A stretch of 64,000 nucleotides of DNA from Candidatus Gastranaerophilales bacterium (GCA_900769645.1 CAAGHI010000041.1:62001-126000); one strand, 5' to 3'. Shown: positions 34,839 through 44,372, numbered from the stretch's first letter. Notes: generated by a model not told the origin, from the sequence alone. Numbers and translations: made by a program.

Positions 34839-36416
34839 ATGGAAAGTAGCGAAATAACTGAAATAGAAAGTACAGCAGTGGCAAAAAAACAAGTAAATCC
34901 ATATATTCAGGCACTTGTAATTTTGTTGCCATCAATTTTGGCGCTTGTTGCATCATCTGCCACAAATGTTTGTCAGCCAAATATTGCCGGATATTTCGGT
35001 GCTACTCAGTATGAAGCGAATTCCGTAATCACAAGTTACATCATTGCAAATGGAATTATGCTTCCGACGACAGGTTACCTTGCAAAACTTTTCGGAAAAA
35101 AACAATTCTTTTTATATTGTATAATTGTATTTTGTATTGGAGCCGGACTTTGTTTGCTCGCAAAAGACTTGCACATGTTGATTATGGCAAGAATTTTTCA
35201 GGGAATCGGTGGCGGCTGTATTCTTCCGCTTTGTCAGGCAATGCTTTTGGATATTTTCCCTGATAAAAAAGGCTTTGCAATGGCGCTTTATGGGGTTGCT
35301 GCGATGTTTGCTCCGCTTGCAGGTCCGTTCTTTGGAGGCTATCTAACTGATAACTGGTCTTGGCAGTGGGTTTTTATCGTAAATATTCCACTTTGCCTTA
35401 TTTCTATTGCTCTAATCAAATTCTTAATTCCAAAAGATGAACCGGTTAAGGAAAGATATAATAAAAAGTTTGATATTATTGGTTTTGCAGGAATTGCAAT
35501 TGCGATGGGGTGTATGCAAATTGTTCTTGATAAAGGGGAACAATTCAATTGGTTTGATACCCCTTGGATTTGCTGGTTGACCGGAATTTCAATATTTTCT
35601 TTTATTTTCTTTTATGTTTGGGAATTGGAGTACAAATTCCCGATTATTGATATCAGAGTGTTTAAGGATAAAAACTTTTTATATGGAACATCGATAAGTT
35701 CAATTATCAATATTCTTTTGTACAGCACATTGCTTTTGGTTCCGTTGTTTTCGCAAAGTTTAATCGGTTATAGTCCGTCAGCGTCAGGTTTGTTGATGTT
35801 GCCGAGAGCTATGGTTTGTTTATTCGGCTTGTTGATTATGGGCGAAATTGCAAAAGTCGTTGAAAACAGGCTTTTAACTGCAATCGGATTTGTTATAATG
35901 GCTGTTGCTTGTTTTATGTTGTCTTGTCTGAATACGACAGCGTCAATGCACAGTATTATTACTCCAAACTTGATTTTGTGTTTTGGTGTTTCTGTTGCGT
36001 TTGTTCCGATTTCGGCGTTGTCATTTTTGACTTTGCCTGCAAACAAAACGGCCGATGCTGCAGGGCTTCATGCACTTTTCAAAAACATTGTAACTGCGAT
36101 TTCAACATCTGCTGCATCAACATTTATTGCAAGAGGTGGGCAGGTTTATCAGAACAATCTTGTAGAACATCTGGCATGGCATAATCCTATGTATAAAGTG
36201 CATTTGAACGCTTTGCAACATAAATTTATGATGATGTATCCGTCTGTTGTTGCTCAGAAAAAAGCTAGTGGAATGCTTTATAAGCAGTTGATTATGCAGT
36301 CAAAACTCGGTGCGTTTTATGATGCATTTTTGTGGCTTGCACTTTTGGCGATTGTTGCAATTCCGTTTTTGTTGCTTTTAAAAAACAAAATTCGTCGTGT
36401 AAAACCAAGTGTTTAG
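34839..36416 (+). CDS. emrB: DHA2-family MFS multidrug transporter (EmrB-like)
   Basis: 525 aa with about 14 membrane segments. Motif A-like GYLAKLFGKKQFF, motif ARIFQGIGGGCILPLCQAML and motif C-like GVAAMFAPLAGPFFGGYL are typical of drug:H+ antiporters of the DHA2 family. With EmrA-like and TolC-like proteins it forms a tripartite pump exporting hydrophobic compounds across both membranes. The actual substrates are unknown. Confidence 0.92.
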   Translation: MESSEITEIESTAVAKKQVNPYIQALVILLPSILALVASSATNVCQPNIAGYFGATQYEANSVITSYIIANGIMLPTTGYLAKLFGKKQFFLYCIIVFCIGAGLCLLAKDLHMLIMARIFQGIGGGCILPLCQAMLLDIFPDKKGFAMALYGVAAMFAPLAGPFFGGYLTDNWSWQWVFIVNIPLCLISIALIKFLIPKDEPVKERYNKKFDIIGFAGIAIAMGCMQIVLDKGEQFNWFDTPWICWLTGISIFSFIFFYVWELEYKFPIIDIRVFKDKNFLYGTSISSIINILLYSTLLLVPLFSQSLIGYSPSASGLLMLPRAMVCLFGLLIMGEIAKVVENRLLTAIGFVIMAVACFMLSCLNTTASMHSIITPNLILCFGVSVAFVPISALSFLTLPANKTADAAGLHALFKNIVTAISTSAASTFIARGGQVYQNNLVEHLAWHNPMYKVHLNALQHKFMMMYPSVVAQKKASGMLYKQLIMQSKLGAFYDAFLWLALLAIVAIPFLLLLKNKIRRVKPSV

Positions 36417-36420
36417 CGTA

Positions 36421-36449
36421 TTTACAACAACAAGAATTCTGATTATAAT
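36421..36449 (+). promoter_or_regulatory. sigma70 promoter of nadD, predicted leaderless
   Basis: TTTACA - 17 nt - TATAAT. The nadD ATG begins 7 nt after the -10, at the expected transcription start, and no Shine-Dalgarno is present. Confidence 0.65.
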
Positions 36450-36455
36450 TCAGAT

Positions 36456-37052
36456 ATGAAACTTTGTATTTTTTCAGGTACGTTTAATCCTATACACAGA
36501 GCGCATTTAAAGATCGCGGAATACGTTTTGGCTCATTATGGCTTTGACAAAATTATTTTTATTCCGGCATATAAGCCTCCTCACAAGGATTATGACATAA
36601 ATTTGTGCAAACACAGGTTTGAGATGGTGAAGCTTGCGACAGCTTATAATCCGTATTTTGAGGTTTCTGATATTGAATATCAAAGTGAAGGCAAGTCGTA
36701 TTCTTATTTGACGGTGTTAAAGCTTTATGAAAAGTACAAACCTGAAGAAAAAATTTATTTTATTATCGGAACAGATGCGTTTGAAAAAATTGAAAGTTGG
36801 TATGAGACTGATAAATTCAAAAAAATTGTTGATTTTATTGTGTTTATAAGAGAAAATGAAGAAGTTAAATTGGATTATTTAAGGCAAAAAGGCTATAATT
36901 TTGAATTTGCTCAGATGCCGTTTGTTGATATTTCATCGACAGAGTTGAGAGAAAATATAAAACTCGGCAAGCCTATAAATAACCTTGTGACAAAGGAAGT
37001 AGAGGAGTACATTTACAAAAATGGATTATACAGAAATACTGAAATGGCTTAA
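36456..37052 (+). CDS. nadD: nicotinate-nucleotide adenylyltransferase
   Basis: 198 aa. NAD synthesis: NaMN + ATP to deamido-NAD. FSGTFNPIHRAHLKIAE at the N-terminus, IPAYKPPHKD, and DISSTELRENI (ISSTxxR-like) near the C-terminus. The last 32 bases overlap the start of yqeK, a common nadD-yqeK arrangement. Confidence 0.95.
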   Translation: MKLCIFSGTFNPIHRAHLKIAEYVLAHYGFDKIIFIPAYKPPHKDYDINLCKHRFEMVKLATAYNPYFEVSDIEYQSEGKSYSYLTVLKLYEKYKPEEKIYFIIGTDAFEKIESWYETDKFKKIVDFIVFIRENEEVKLDYLRQKGYNFEFAQMPFVDISSTELRENIKLGKPINNLVTKEVEEYIYKNGLYRNTEMA

Positions 37053-37596
37053 AGAAAATTTGAACGAAAAAAGATATATTCATACGCTCGGTACGGCAGA
37101 TTGTGCAAAAGAACTTGCACAAAAATTTGATTTGGATAGCGAAAAAGCTTACCTTGCCGGACTTTTGCATGATTGTGCAAAGTGTTTTTCTAACGAAAAA
37201 CTTCTGGATATTATTCACAAACATCTTGATGTTGAAGAGTGTGAAATGCTTAATTACAAGACTTTGCACGCCCCTGTGAGTGCTTATATTGCAGAAAACG
37301 AGTTCAAAGTTACAGATAAAGAGATTTTGTCTGCAATTCGTTGGCACACTCTTGGCCGTTTGGATATGACGGATTTTGAAAAAATAGTTTTTATTGCCGA
37401 TAAAATAGAGCCGAACACTCGTGATAAAGAGTATTCAGATAAAATTAGAGCATTGCTTGATGAAGAAAACGGCTTGAATAAGGCCCTTTTGAAATGTTAC
37501 AAGGAAACTATCAAAAGTCTTGTTAAACGAGATTTGAAAATCTGTCTTTTGACTATTGAAATCTATAACAAACTTCAAGATTTGGTTCAAAATTAG
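37021..37596 (+). CDS. yqeK: YqeK-type HD-domain phosphohydrolase
   Basis: 191 aa. HD superfamily: HTLGTADCAKELAQKF and GLLHDCAKCF (metal-binding His-Asp), then SAIRWHTLGRLDM and IADKIEPNTRD, the YqeK pattern. Members hydrolyse diadenosine tetraphosphate symmetrically. Overlaps nadD by 32 bases, so it is translated from within that gene. Confidence 0.9.
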   Translation: MDYTEILKWLKENLNEKRYIHTLGTADCAKELAQKFDLDSEKAYLAGLLHDCAKCFSNEKLLDIIHKHLDVEECEMLNYKTLHAPVSAYIAENEFKVTDKEILSAIRWHTLGRLDMTDFEKIVFIADKIEPNTRDKEYSDKIRALLDEENGLNKALLKCYKETIKSLVKRDLKICLLTIEIYNKLQDLVQN

Positions 37597-37635
37597 CATG
37601 TTTATGGTAAAATTTGTTCAAAGTGAGGAATTCTG

Positions 37636-39993
37636 ATGAGAGTACTGGAAATTAAGAATAATTTAGTAAAAATTGAATTTAATACGGAAGACAATCTTTC
37701 ATTGTCCAGCTTTGTAATTATCGAGGATAAAAATAGTCCTTATGTCGCTCAGGTTATGAATATCAAAGCTGATGCTATTTCAAACTTTGCAATCGTTAAG
37801 TTGCTTTTTACTTTCAATGATGAAGGTGTTTTGAAAAATTACAATGGAACAATTCCGTCATTAAAAGCGGTTGTTTCAGTGCTTCCATCAAAAGAACTTT
37901 TAGACATTATTCCTGCCCAAAATCCGTTAGTTTTGGGCGAATTGGCACAACAAGGCGTAAAATTAAAAGTTGATAAAACTATTTTAGATAACAATCTTTT
38001 GGTTTGTTCAAATAATGCAGAAAATACGTCTTTATTGATTGAAAATATTATAAAACAATTGGATAAAAACGCTGTAATCTTTGATACAGACGGCTTGTTG
38101 GATTATGAAGAAAAGTTTGTTTTAGGTAGAGATTTTAAACTTCCTTTGAATAATGAAACGATTAATTTCATTTATGACAACGATTTGGAAGATGTTGATG
38201 CGACAAGTAAAGCAATTATTCAAGATATTTTCTTGGAGGTTCAAGAGTACATAAAAACTCTTCCTGAGAGCTTTTTGCCATTTGAAACATTCTTGAACGT
38301 TGTTGATCAACAGTACAAAGAAACTCAAATTACTCAGCTTGTTTTGCTTAAAAATAAACTTTTGAAATACAAAGAGTTGAATGTTTTTGCAGAAACTCTT
38401 AAAGATGTTTTGAGCTTGAGTATGTCTATTGAAAAAGCTAAAAAAACTGTTATCGACATTTCAAATGTTCCTGAAAAGCTTCAACGTGAAGTGATTATGT
38501 ATTCATACAAGGTTATGAATTCAATAGGTGACGATATTTACGCTTTTGCAAAGGCAAACAATTCGTTGACGAATAAAAAACTATTGAAACAATTTTTGTC
38601 AAGAACAAATGTTTCTACAATTGTTGTTTGCCCACACGAATACAAGTATATTTCGGAAGCAAAAGAGATTGCACAAAACTTGATTTTGTTTGCTCCGTTG
38701 ACTTTGCAACACGATTTTGCAAGCTACAACACGTTCTTGAACAAATTGAATTCTGATGAATTTATTATCTATGGCGCTCATACTCAAAATATTCCGTTTA
38801 TTGTTGAGTTGGAACCGCTTGAAGATGATGACATTGAGCCGGAAGATGAGCAGGAAGAAAATTCAGATGTTGAAGATTTGCCGGTTGAAAAATCTGAAAA
38901 CACTGAGGTTGTAGAAACTGTAGAGGCTGAGGAAGGGCTTAAAGATGAAATCGCCCAACCTGACTCTGATGCGGGAAAAGTTGAAGAAACTCCTGTTTCT
39001 GCCGAACCTGAAATCCACCCTGCCAAAGAGGAAGAACCTGTAATTGTTGAAGAAGAAGCAGAACCGGAGATTGCAGAAGTCGATACATCTTTTGAAGAAG
39101 CTCCTTCGTTTGATGATTTTGATACGCAGGAAGAAATTCAAGATGAACCGCTTGAAGAGGCTGAAAACATAACTTTTGAGCCTATTGAGGATTTTGCAGA
39201 AGAAGCACAAATTCATACAGAAGATGAGCTTCCGCAAGCTGAATATCAAGAAGAAATTCCAAATATTTTGGCTGATGATTCGCAAGATGATGATGTAGTG
39301 GAGGTTTCAGAACCTATTATTGAACAACCTGAGTATCCTGAATTTGATTCCCAAGATGACGTGATAATTGATGAAACTCCCGTGAATGATGGTTTGTCTG
39401 GTGATATTGAATATACTCCGCTTGACGAGGACGAAGTTGGCGATTATCAAACAGAAGATATTGGTAATCTTGAAAATTTGGAAGAGCCAGAAATTGACTA
39501 TTCTTTAGATGATACAGATGTTGTAGAAGATTATCAGGAACCGCAAATTCAGTATGGTCCAGATGATGCGATGATTGAACAGGCTGCCAAAGATGTTGAT
39601 AAATTCTTTTATGAAAAACTTCCGCAAGAAAATGTTGAAATTCCAGCACCGCAAGATTTAGAGGATTACACATCTGATGAGTTGACAGAAGATGATTTGA
39701 ACTTAATCGGGGATTTGACTCCTGAAGATGAAAGAGCAACAAATTACGTGCCAGAGGATATTACAATCGATGAGCAACCGCCGGTTGTGCCGATCTATGA
39801 GGCAAGTGATATTACAAACTTTGAACCCCCAAAATTAGAGCCGGGTGATAGGGTTTCCAATCCAAAATATGGCGAAGGTGTTGTTGATAAAATGGTTAAG
39901 TACGGCAATAAAATGCTTTGTCAAATAATATTTGTAAATGGCGGGAAAAGATTGATGGACCCTGCAATGACCGAAATCACAAAACTATCTTAA
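37636..39993 (+). CDS. large acidic protein with HerA-like N-terminus and UvrD/PcrA-type C-terminal domain
   Basis: 785 aa, no close family recognised. The N-terminal about 390 residues look like a HerA/FtsK-type beta-barrel plus ATPase fold, but the expected Walker A is replaced by VCSNNAENTSLL. Residues about 395-735 are very acidic (Glu/Asp-rich, low complexity). The last 55 residues, PGDRVSNPKYGEGVVDKM... IFVNGGKRLMDP, match the small Tudor-like C-terminal domain of PcrA/UvrD helicases, which binds RNA polymerase. The stop codon directly abuts the stop codon of the convergent aroH. Probably a nucleic-acid- or polymerase-linked scaffold; function inferred only. Confidence 0.65.
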   Translation: MRVLEIKNNLVKIEFNTEDNLSLSSFVIIEDKNSPYVAQVMNIKADAISNFAIVKLLFTFNDEGVLKNYNGTIPSLKAVVSVLPSKELLDIIPAQNPLVLGELAQQGVKLKVDKTILDNNLLVCSNNAENTSLLIENIIKQLDKNAVIFDTDGLLDYEEKFVLGRDFKLPLNNETINFIYDNDLEDVDATSKAIIQDIFLEVQEYIKTLPESFLPFETFLNVVDQQYKETQITQLVLLKNKLLKYKELNVFAETLKDVLSLSMSIEKAKKTVIDISNVPEKLQREVIMYSYKVMNSIGDDIYAFAKANNSLTNKKLLKQFLSRTNVSTIVVCPHEYKYISEAKEIAQNLILFAPLTLQHDFASYNTFLNKLNSDEFIIYGAHTQNIPFIVELEPLEDDDIEPEDEQEENSDVEDLPVEKSENTEVVETVEAEEGLKDEIAQPDSDAGKVEETPVSAEPEIHPAKEEEPVIVEEEAEPEIAEVDTSFEEAPSFDDFDTQEEIQDEPLEEAENITFEPIEDFAEEAQIHTEDELPQAEYQEEIPNILADDSQDDDVVEVSEPIIEQPEYPEFDSQDDVIIDETPVNDGLSGDIEYTPLDEDEVGDYQTEDIGNLENLEEPEIDYSLDDTDVVEDYQEPQIQYGPDDAMIEQAAKDVDKFFYEKLPQENVEIPAPQDLEDYTSDELTEDDLNLIGDLTPEDERATNYVPEDITIDEQPPVVPIYEASDITNFEPPKLEPGDRVSNPKYGEGVVDKMVKYGNKMLCQIIFVNGGKRLMDPAMTEITKLS

Positions 39994-40341
39994 TTATCTT
40001 AATTTTGCTGCACCTTTAAGATATACAAATTTTGGCGTGAAATTGTCATCACAATTCACGACTATTAGTGTGCGTAAGCATGATTTTAGTGAATTTGGAA
40101 CATTAAGTTCGTGAAAACACATCATTGCAACTTCATTCCAACCAAGATTAATTCGTGCAAATTTTGCAGGAAAAGCGGCGTTTAAATCATCTGTAAGTGT
40201 AAAAATTACGTGTGAAATTTGAGAAACTTCAATTTTGTTTTGCGAAATTTGTTCGTTAAGCAATTCCAAAGTTGCAGATTTTATCGCATCTTCTGTGTTG
40301 TTATCAACTGTAATTGCCCCTCGAATTCCTTTTGTAGCCAC
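39994..40341 (-). CDS. aroH: chorismate mutase, AroH type
   Basis: 115 aa, matching the trimeric AroH class. TKGIRGAITVDNNTEDAI at the start (catalytic Arg region), FTLTDDLNAAFPAKFAR in the middle and a VYLKGAAKLR ending are diagnostic. Converts chorismate to prephenate. I chose GTG 40341, with GGGAGTA upstream, because the conserved N-terminus begins there. Eleven bases after fmt. Confidence 0.93.
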   Translation of the reverse strand: MATKGIRGAITVDNNTEDAIKSATLELLNEQISQNKIEVSQISHVIFTLTDDLNAAFPAKFARINLGWNEVAMMCFHELNVPNSLKSCLRTLIVVNCDDNFTPKFVYLKGAAKLR

Positions 40342-40352
40342 TGTTTTACTCC

Positions 40353-41267
40353 CTATTTGATGTGTAAGCCGTTTGCCCAATCTTTGGCGAACATTTCTCC
40401 TTTGCCTTCCGGTTTGATTTTTATCAAAAGCAAGCAATCTTTGCCACAGCCGACTTCAATTCCTTCTTTGGTTACTTTTACAAACTCTCCACAAGCTCCA
40501 TTGTCTTTTACAACACGTGTTTCAAGCACTTTTACAACTTTGTCATTGTGCATAAAATATGCTGATGGAAATTTGTAAATTCCTCGAACAAGATTGTGAA
40601 TTTCTTCTGCCGGTTTTGTCCAGTCGATTTTTGTTTCTTCTTTTGTAAGTTTATTTGCCATACAAACGCCTGTTTCACACTGTTTTTCAGGTGTAATAGC
40701 TTTTTCAACAAGTCCGACAAGTGTTTTTTCAAGAAGGGCAGGCGAGATATCACTGATTTTTTCAAATAAATCAACGCATGTCATATCGTTTGGGATTTCA
40801 ATTTTTTCTCTCATACAAACATCGCCACAATCAAGTCCGAGTTCTGTTATCATAGTGCAAATTCCGGTTTCTTTGTCGCCGTTTATAATTGCACGTTGGA
40901 TTGGGTTTGCTCCTCTGTAACGAGGCAAAAGCGATGCGTGGAGGTTGATTGTTTCGTATTTTGGAATATCCAAAACTTCTTGTGACAAAATTTGTCCGAA
41001 TGCAAATGTTACAAAGAAGTCAGGATTTAATTTTTTTAATTCTTCTTGAATTTCAGGCTCTTTTCTTATTGATTTTGGTTGAAAAACTGGTAAATTGTGT
41101 TCAAGTGCAAACTGTTTTATCACAGACATTTGAATTTTATGGCCACGTCCTGCCGGTTTATCAGGTTGAGTTACGACGGCTAAAACGTTGATTTTGTCTG
41201 AATTGTAAAGATATTCAAGTGATTTAAGGGCAATTGCAGGAGTTCCAAAAAATACGATATTTATCAT
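40353..41267 (-). CDS. fmt: methionyl-tRNA formyltransferase
   Basis: 304 aa. Formylates initiator Met-tRNA. IVFFGTPAIALKSL at the N-terminus, HASLLPRYRGANPIQRAI with the formyl-binding His, and GLDCGDVCM; the C-terminal OB domain has HNLVRGIYKFPSAYF. Its ATG overlaps the def stop by one base, the classical def-fmt pair. Confidence 0.96.
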   Translation of the reverse strand: MINIVFFGTPAIALKSLEYLYNSDKINVLAVVTQPDKPAGRGHKIQMSVIKQFALEHNLPVFQPKSIRKEPEIQEELKKLNPDFFVTFAFGQILSQEVLDIPKYETINLHASLLPRYRGANPIQRAIINGDKETGICTMITELGLDCGDVCMREKIEIPNDMTCVDLFEKISDISPALLEKTLVGLVEKAITPEKQCETGVCMANKLTKEETKIDWTKPAEEIHNLVRGIYKFPSAYFMHNDKVVKVLETRVVKDNGACGEFVKVTKEGIEVGCGKDCLLLIKIKPEGKGEMFAKDWANGLHIK

Positions 41268-41827
41268 TATTTTTCAAGCTCCTTGTCCAAAACTTCGTCT
41301 TTAATCAATAAATCCGGCTCAACAGGCGGAAGTTTGTGCTCTGCAAGAATTTTGTCTGTTTCAAAGCGGTTTACACAATGGTCGATGAATAAAATCCCGT
41401 CCAGATGGTCGTTTTCGTGTTGTATTGCACGAGCCAAAAGTTCACCGTCTTTTGCTTCTAAAACAAAAGGTCTACCATGGCGATCGAGGGCTTTAACCAT
41501 AACATTTGCATATCGTTTTACGTCTGTGTAAGCTTCTGGGAAACTGATACAGCCCTCTTGTGCAATAGTGGCACCGGATTTTTTAATGATTTTAGGGTTA
41601 ATGAAAACGATTGGATTTAACGGTTCATCGTTTTTTGAAACATCAATAACGAAAACTCTCAAATTCACACCGATTTGCGGAGCAGCCATACCTACGCCAT
41701 TCTTTGCATACATTGTTTCCAACAAATCCTGAACGAGTTCTTGAATTTTCTTAGAAACCTTATGAACCTCTTTTGAAGGTTCTCTCAAACTTTTTTCACC
41801 ATATTGTAAAACTCTTTTTACAGACAT
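41267..41827 (-). CDS. def: peptide deformylase
   Basis: 186 aa metalloenzyme removing the N-formyl group. Motifs GVGMAAPQIG, EGCISFPE (metal Cys) and QHENDHLDGILFID (HExxH-type, HENDH) are all present. First gene of a def-fmt-aroH operon; upstream is a 135-base gap to the divergent gene at 41963. Confidence 0.96.
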   Translation of the reverse strand: MSVKRVLQYGEKSLREPSKEVHKVSKKIQELVQDLLETMYAKNGVGMAAPQIGVNLRVFVIDVSKNDEPLNPIVFINPKIIKKSGATIAQEGCISFPEAYTDVKRYANVMVKALDRHGRPFVLEAKDGELLARAIQHENDHLDGILFIDHCVNRFETDKILAEHKLPPVEPDLLIKDEVLDKELEK

Positions 41828-41962
41828 TTTTAACCTCTTAAAATCTTGTGCTTTATTTTAAAAAGCACCTGTTACAAATTAATAGTATAACAAAACTTTA
41901 CAAAAGGCAAATAAGAAGGCAATTATATTCAAAACCTATTCTTTATATATGTAGGAGGAAAA

Positions 41963-42667
41963 ATGGGTTTATTAGGATTAAATGCTATTGTGGATTTTAA
42001 TGAGATATATTGGCAACCAACGTTTGTATCTCAAACTAACATGATGCCAAGTTTGTGGGGTGTTGACCAATTAAATTCAAAATTTCAAAGTAAAAAATAT
42101 AATGAAAATTTAATGCTAAACAATGGTAGACCAGAAGTTGGAAGTGAAACTAAGCTTTCTAATGAAGAGCTTATGCGTGTAAAACAAAGTCCTGCAAGGC
42201 AAAAATTATCTGAAATATTGCAAAAATGTAATGATAAAGTTTTAGCAATAAAAGAAGAAGATACTGATTTAATAAATATTATTAACCGGAGTAAAATTTT
42301 TGAAAAATTTGATTTCAAAAAACAATTGGATAAAAACTTGATAGGAAAAACAAAAAAAGTAATATCTGTAATTCAAGGAATTTATAAATTAGATACTGCT
42401 CATATGACAGAAGAGCAGATGGAAGCAAAAGTTAAAGAATATTCAGCAATCATAGATGATGCTGTTGAGCAAATGAAAACAATAAGACAGTTTTTATTTA
42501 ATGGTGCTCAGCTTGCAACAAAATATATGCAATCTCAAGGTTCTGGTAATAAAAATTGTTTAGATTCCGAAATTGAACAGTTTGGTCTGAATTTTACCAA
42601 ATTTGTAGAGGAAGGAACTACGGATTCTTCAAAAAATAAGAAAAATCCGTTTTCATCTAACGTCTAA
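41963..42667 (+). CDS. hypothetical protein
   Basis: 234 aa, soluble, mostly helical, no known domain or signal peptide. Perfect AGGAGG Shine-Dalgarno before ATG 41963. Lys/Glu/Asn-rich with two probable helical hairpins (residues about 75-115 and 140-190). The last 15 bases overlap the 3' end of queE on the other strand. Function unknown. Confidence 0.65.
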   Translation: MGLLGLNAIVDFNEIYWQPTFVSQTNMMPSLWGVDQLNSKFQSKKYNENLMLNNGRPEVGSETKLSNEELMRVKQSPARQKLSEILQKCNDKVLAIKEEDTDLINIINRSKIFEKFDFKKQLDKNLIGKTKKVISVIQGIYKLDTAHMTEEQMEAKVKEYSAIIDDAVEQMKTIRQFLFNGAQLATKYMQSQGSGNKNCLDSEIEQFGLNFTKFVEEGTTDSSKNKKNPFSSNV

Positions 42668-43342
42668 AAACTTGTGTACTTGTGGGATAAGTCGGACGTT
42701 TGAATAATTCGCAAGAAATTCATTCAATATTTTTGCACAGAATTCTGAATTCACTGTCATAAAGTCTGGGTGTTCCAGTGTATTGTCGAAACCCATTTCA
42801 GGCTGTAAAACAAGTTCAATTCCGTATTTTTCCCCAAGGTCACAACATTTTGCTATCTCTTCGTCGGTGATTTTTGAATTAAATACGATTTTGGCAAATG
42901 TTTCAACCCCTTGGCAAGCTTCAAAAAATTTGTCGTGAAATTTGTACGAATTTTTTATGCCGGTTGCACTTTCTAGTTTTATGTCAGCTGAAACGATATC
43001 TACAAACGGTTTTATCTCCAAAAATTTTTCAGAAAGCGTTGCATTTGTTTCCAAATAAACTTTTTTATTAACAAGCGGTAAAAAATCTTTCAAAAAATCT
43101 ACTGACAAAAGTGGCTCTCCGCCTGTCAAAGAAACAGAATGGACATCTTTGTACTGATTGACTTTTTCTGCAAGTTCTGTCGGGCAAAATTCTTCAAAAT
43201 TTTCGGTTCCGGAAAATTCTGTGTCGCAATAATTGCACTTCAAATTACAGTTGCAAAAACGTATAAACAGTTGTTTGTAGCCGACATACGGACCTTCACC
43301 CTGAATTGATGCAAACATTTCTTTGATTTTAACTTTATTCAT
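42653..43342 (-). CDS. queE: 7-carboxy-7-deazaguanine synthase
   Basis: 229 aa radical SAM enzyme following QueD in queuosine synthesis. SIQGEGPYVGYKQLFIRF, then Cys32-x3-Cys36-x2-Cys39 binding the 4Fe-4S cluster, and VSLTGGEPLL. Starts within the 3' end of the DnaJ-like gene (8-base overlap). Confidence 0.93.
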   Translation of the reverse strand: MNKVKIKEMFASIQGEGPYVGYKQLFIRFCNCNLKCNYCDTEFSGTENFEEFCPTELAEKVNQYKDVHSVSLTGGEPLLSVDFLKDFLPLVNKKVYLETNATLSEKFLEIKPFVDIVSADIKLESATGIKNSYKFHDKFFEACQGVETFAKIVFNSKITDEEIAKCCDLGEKYGIELVLQPEMGFDNTLEHPDFMTVNSEFCAKILNEFLANYSNVRLIPQVHKFLDVR

Positions 43343-44351
43343 TTAACAAATTCTCTCTGATGTTTTGTGATGACAATTTTTTTAGCTTTTCGTAAAGCCT
43401 AATTTCATCATCTGACAAAGAACAAGGAATTTCAATATGCACATTAATAATCATGTCACCGATTTTTCCGTTTTGTTTCAACCCCTGTCCTGCAAGGCGG
43501 AATTTTTGACCGTTATGTGTTTTGGGTGGAAGTTTCAGACTCAAATTGCCATCAAATGACGGTAACGCAATTTTACCCCCTAAAACCGCTTCAAATGGAG
43601 TTATCGGAACTGTGCATAAGATATTGTTGCCATCAAAAGAAATTTTTGAATTTGGCTCAATTTTTATTTTTATGTATAAATCTCCATTTTTGCCGCCGTT
43701 TGTGCCAAGGTCGCCTTCGCCGGAAATTCGTAGTTTTGCGCCGTTTTTAACTTTTTTAGGAATTTTGACGGTAATTTTTCTATGTTCTGTTTTTTCACCA
43801 GTGCCGTTGCAACGAGGACATTCTGCTCCGTTTATAAATTTTCTTCCTTTGCAGTGAGGACATTCTGCTGAATGGACAACGTTCACAATTCGCTCTGCGC
43901 CTTCTAGTGCCTCTTTTATGGTTATTGAAATTTCTTCATAAATATCGGCGCCTTTTTTCGGAATTGGTTTTTCTTTTTTAGGTTTGGCAAATTCTTCAAA
44001 AATTTCATTTATTTTCTTTGAAAAATCTTCTTTTTGGTTTATGGGGGAAGATTTAAAATTTTCGTTGTTGGCGGAAGTCTGTTTTTTATATTCGCTTTGG
44101 GCTTGTTTGGAAGATGTGTGTTGCTTTTCTTGTTTTGGCGGAGTTTTGAAAAATCCGTTTAAGGTATCATATTGAAGTTTCTTTTTTGCATCAGACAAAA
44201 CCTCGTAAGCTTCTGAAATTTCTTTAAATTTCGTTGTGCCATAAGGGTTTACGTCAGGGTGAAATTTTCTTGCAAGACGTCTGAATGCCGCTTTTATCTC
44301 GGCATCGGTGCTGTCAGGTGTAACTCCAAGAATTGTATAATAGTTCTTCAT
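43335..44351 (-). CDS. DnaJ-like co-chaperone with shortened zinc region
   Basis: 338 aa. J-domain residues 1-65 with HPD (RKFHPDVNP), a 70-residue Lys/Ser linker, then only two CxxCxGxG-type motifs (CPHCKGRKFINGAECPRC in part) instead of the four of DnaJ, and the C-terminal client-binding domain (GDLGTNGGKNGDLYIKI, LPPKTHNGQKFRLAGQGL). It is intermediate between DnaJ and CbpA types. Stimulates a DnaK partner not in this window. Operon with queE by overlap. Confidence 0.88.
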   Translation of the reverse strand: MKNYYTILGVTPDSTDAEIKAAFRRLARKFHPDVNPYGTTKFKEISEAYEVLSDAKKKLQYDTLNGFFKTPPKQEKQHTSSKQAQSEYKKQTSANNENFKSSPINQKEDFSKKINEIFEEFAKPKKEKPIPKKGADIYEEISITIKEALEGAERIVNVVHSAECPHCKGRKFINGAECPRCNGTGEKTEHRKITVKIPKKVKNGAKLRISGEGDLGTNGGKNGDLYIKIKIEPNSKISFDGNNILCTVPITPFEAVLGGKIALPSFDGNLSLKLPPKTHNGQKFRLAGQGLKQNGKIGDMIINVHIEIPCSLSDDEIRLYEKLKKLSSQNIRENLLNE

Positions 44352-44372
44352 ATATTTATATATAATGAAGTT

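Noticed and set aside
38784..39285. Antisense frames over the acidic region of the 785-residue protein
   Set aside because: They arise from Glu/Asp codon bias on the opposite strand and read as Ser/Phe-rich low complexity.
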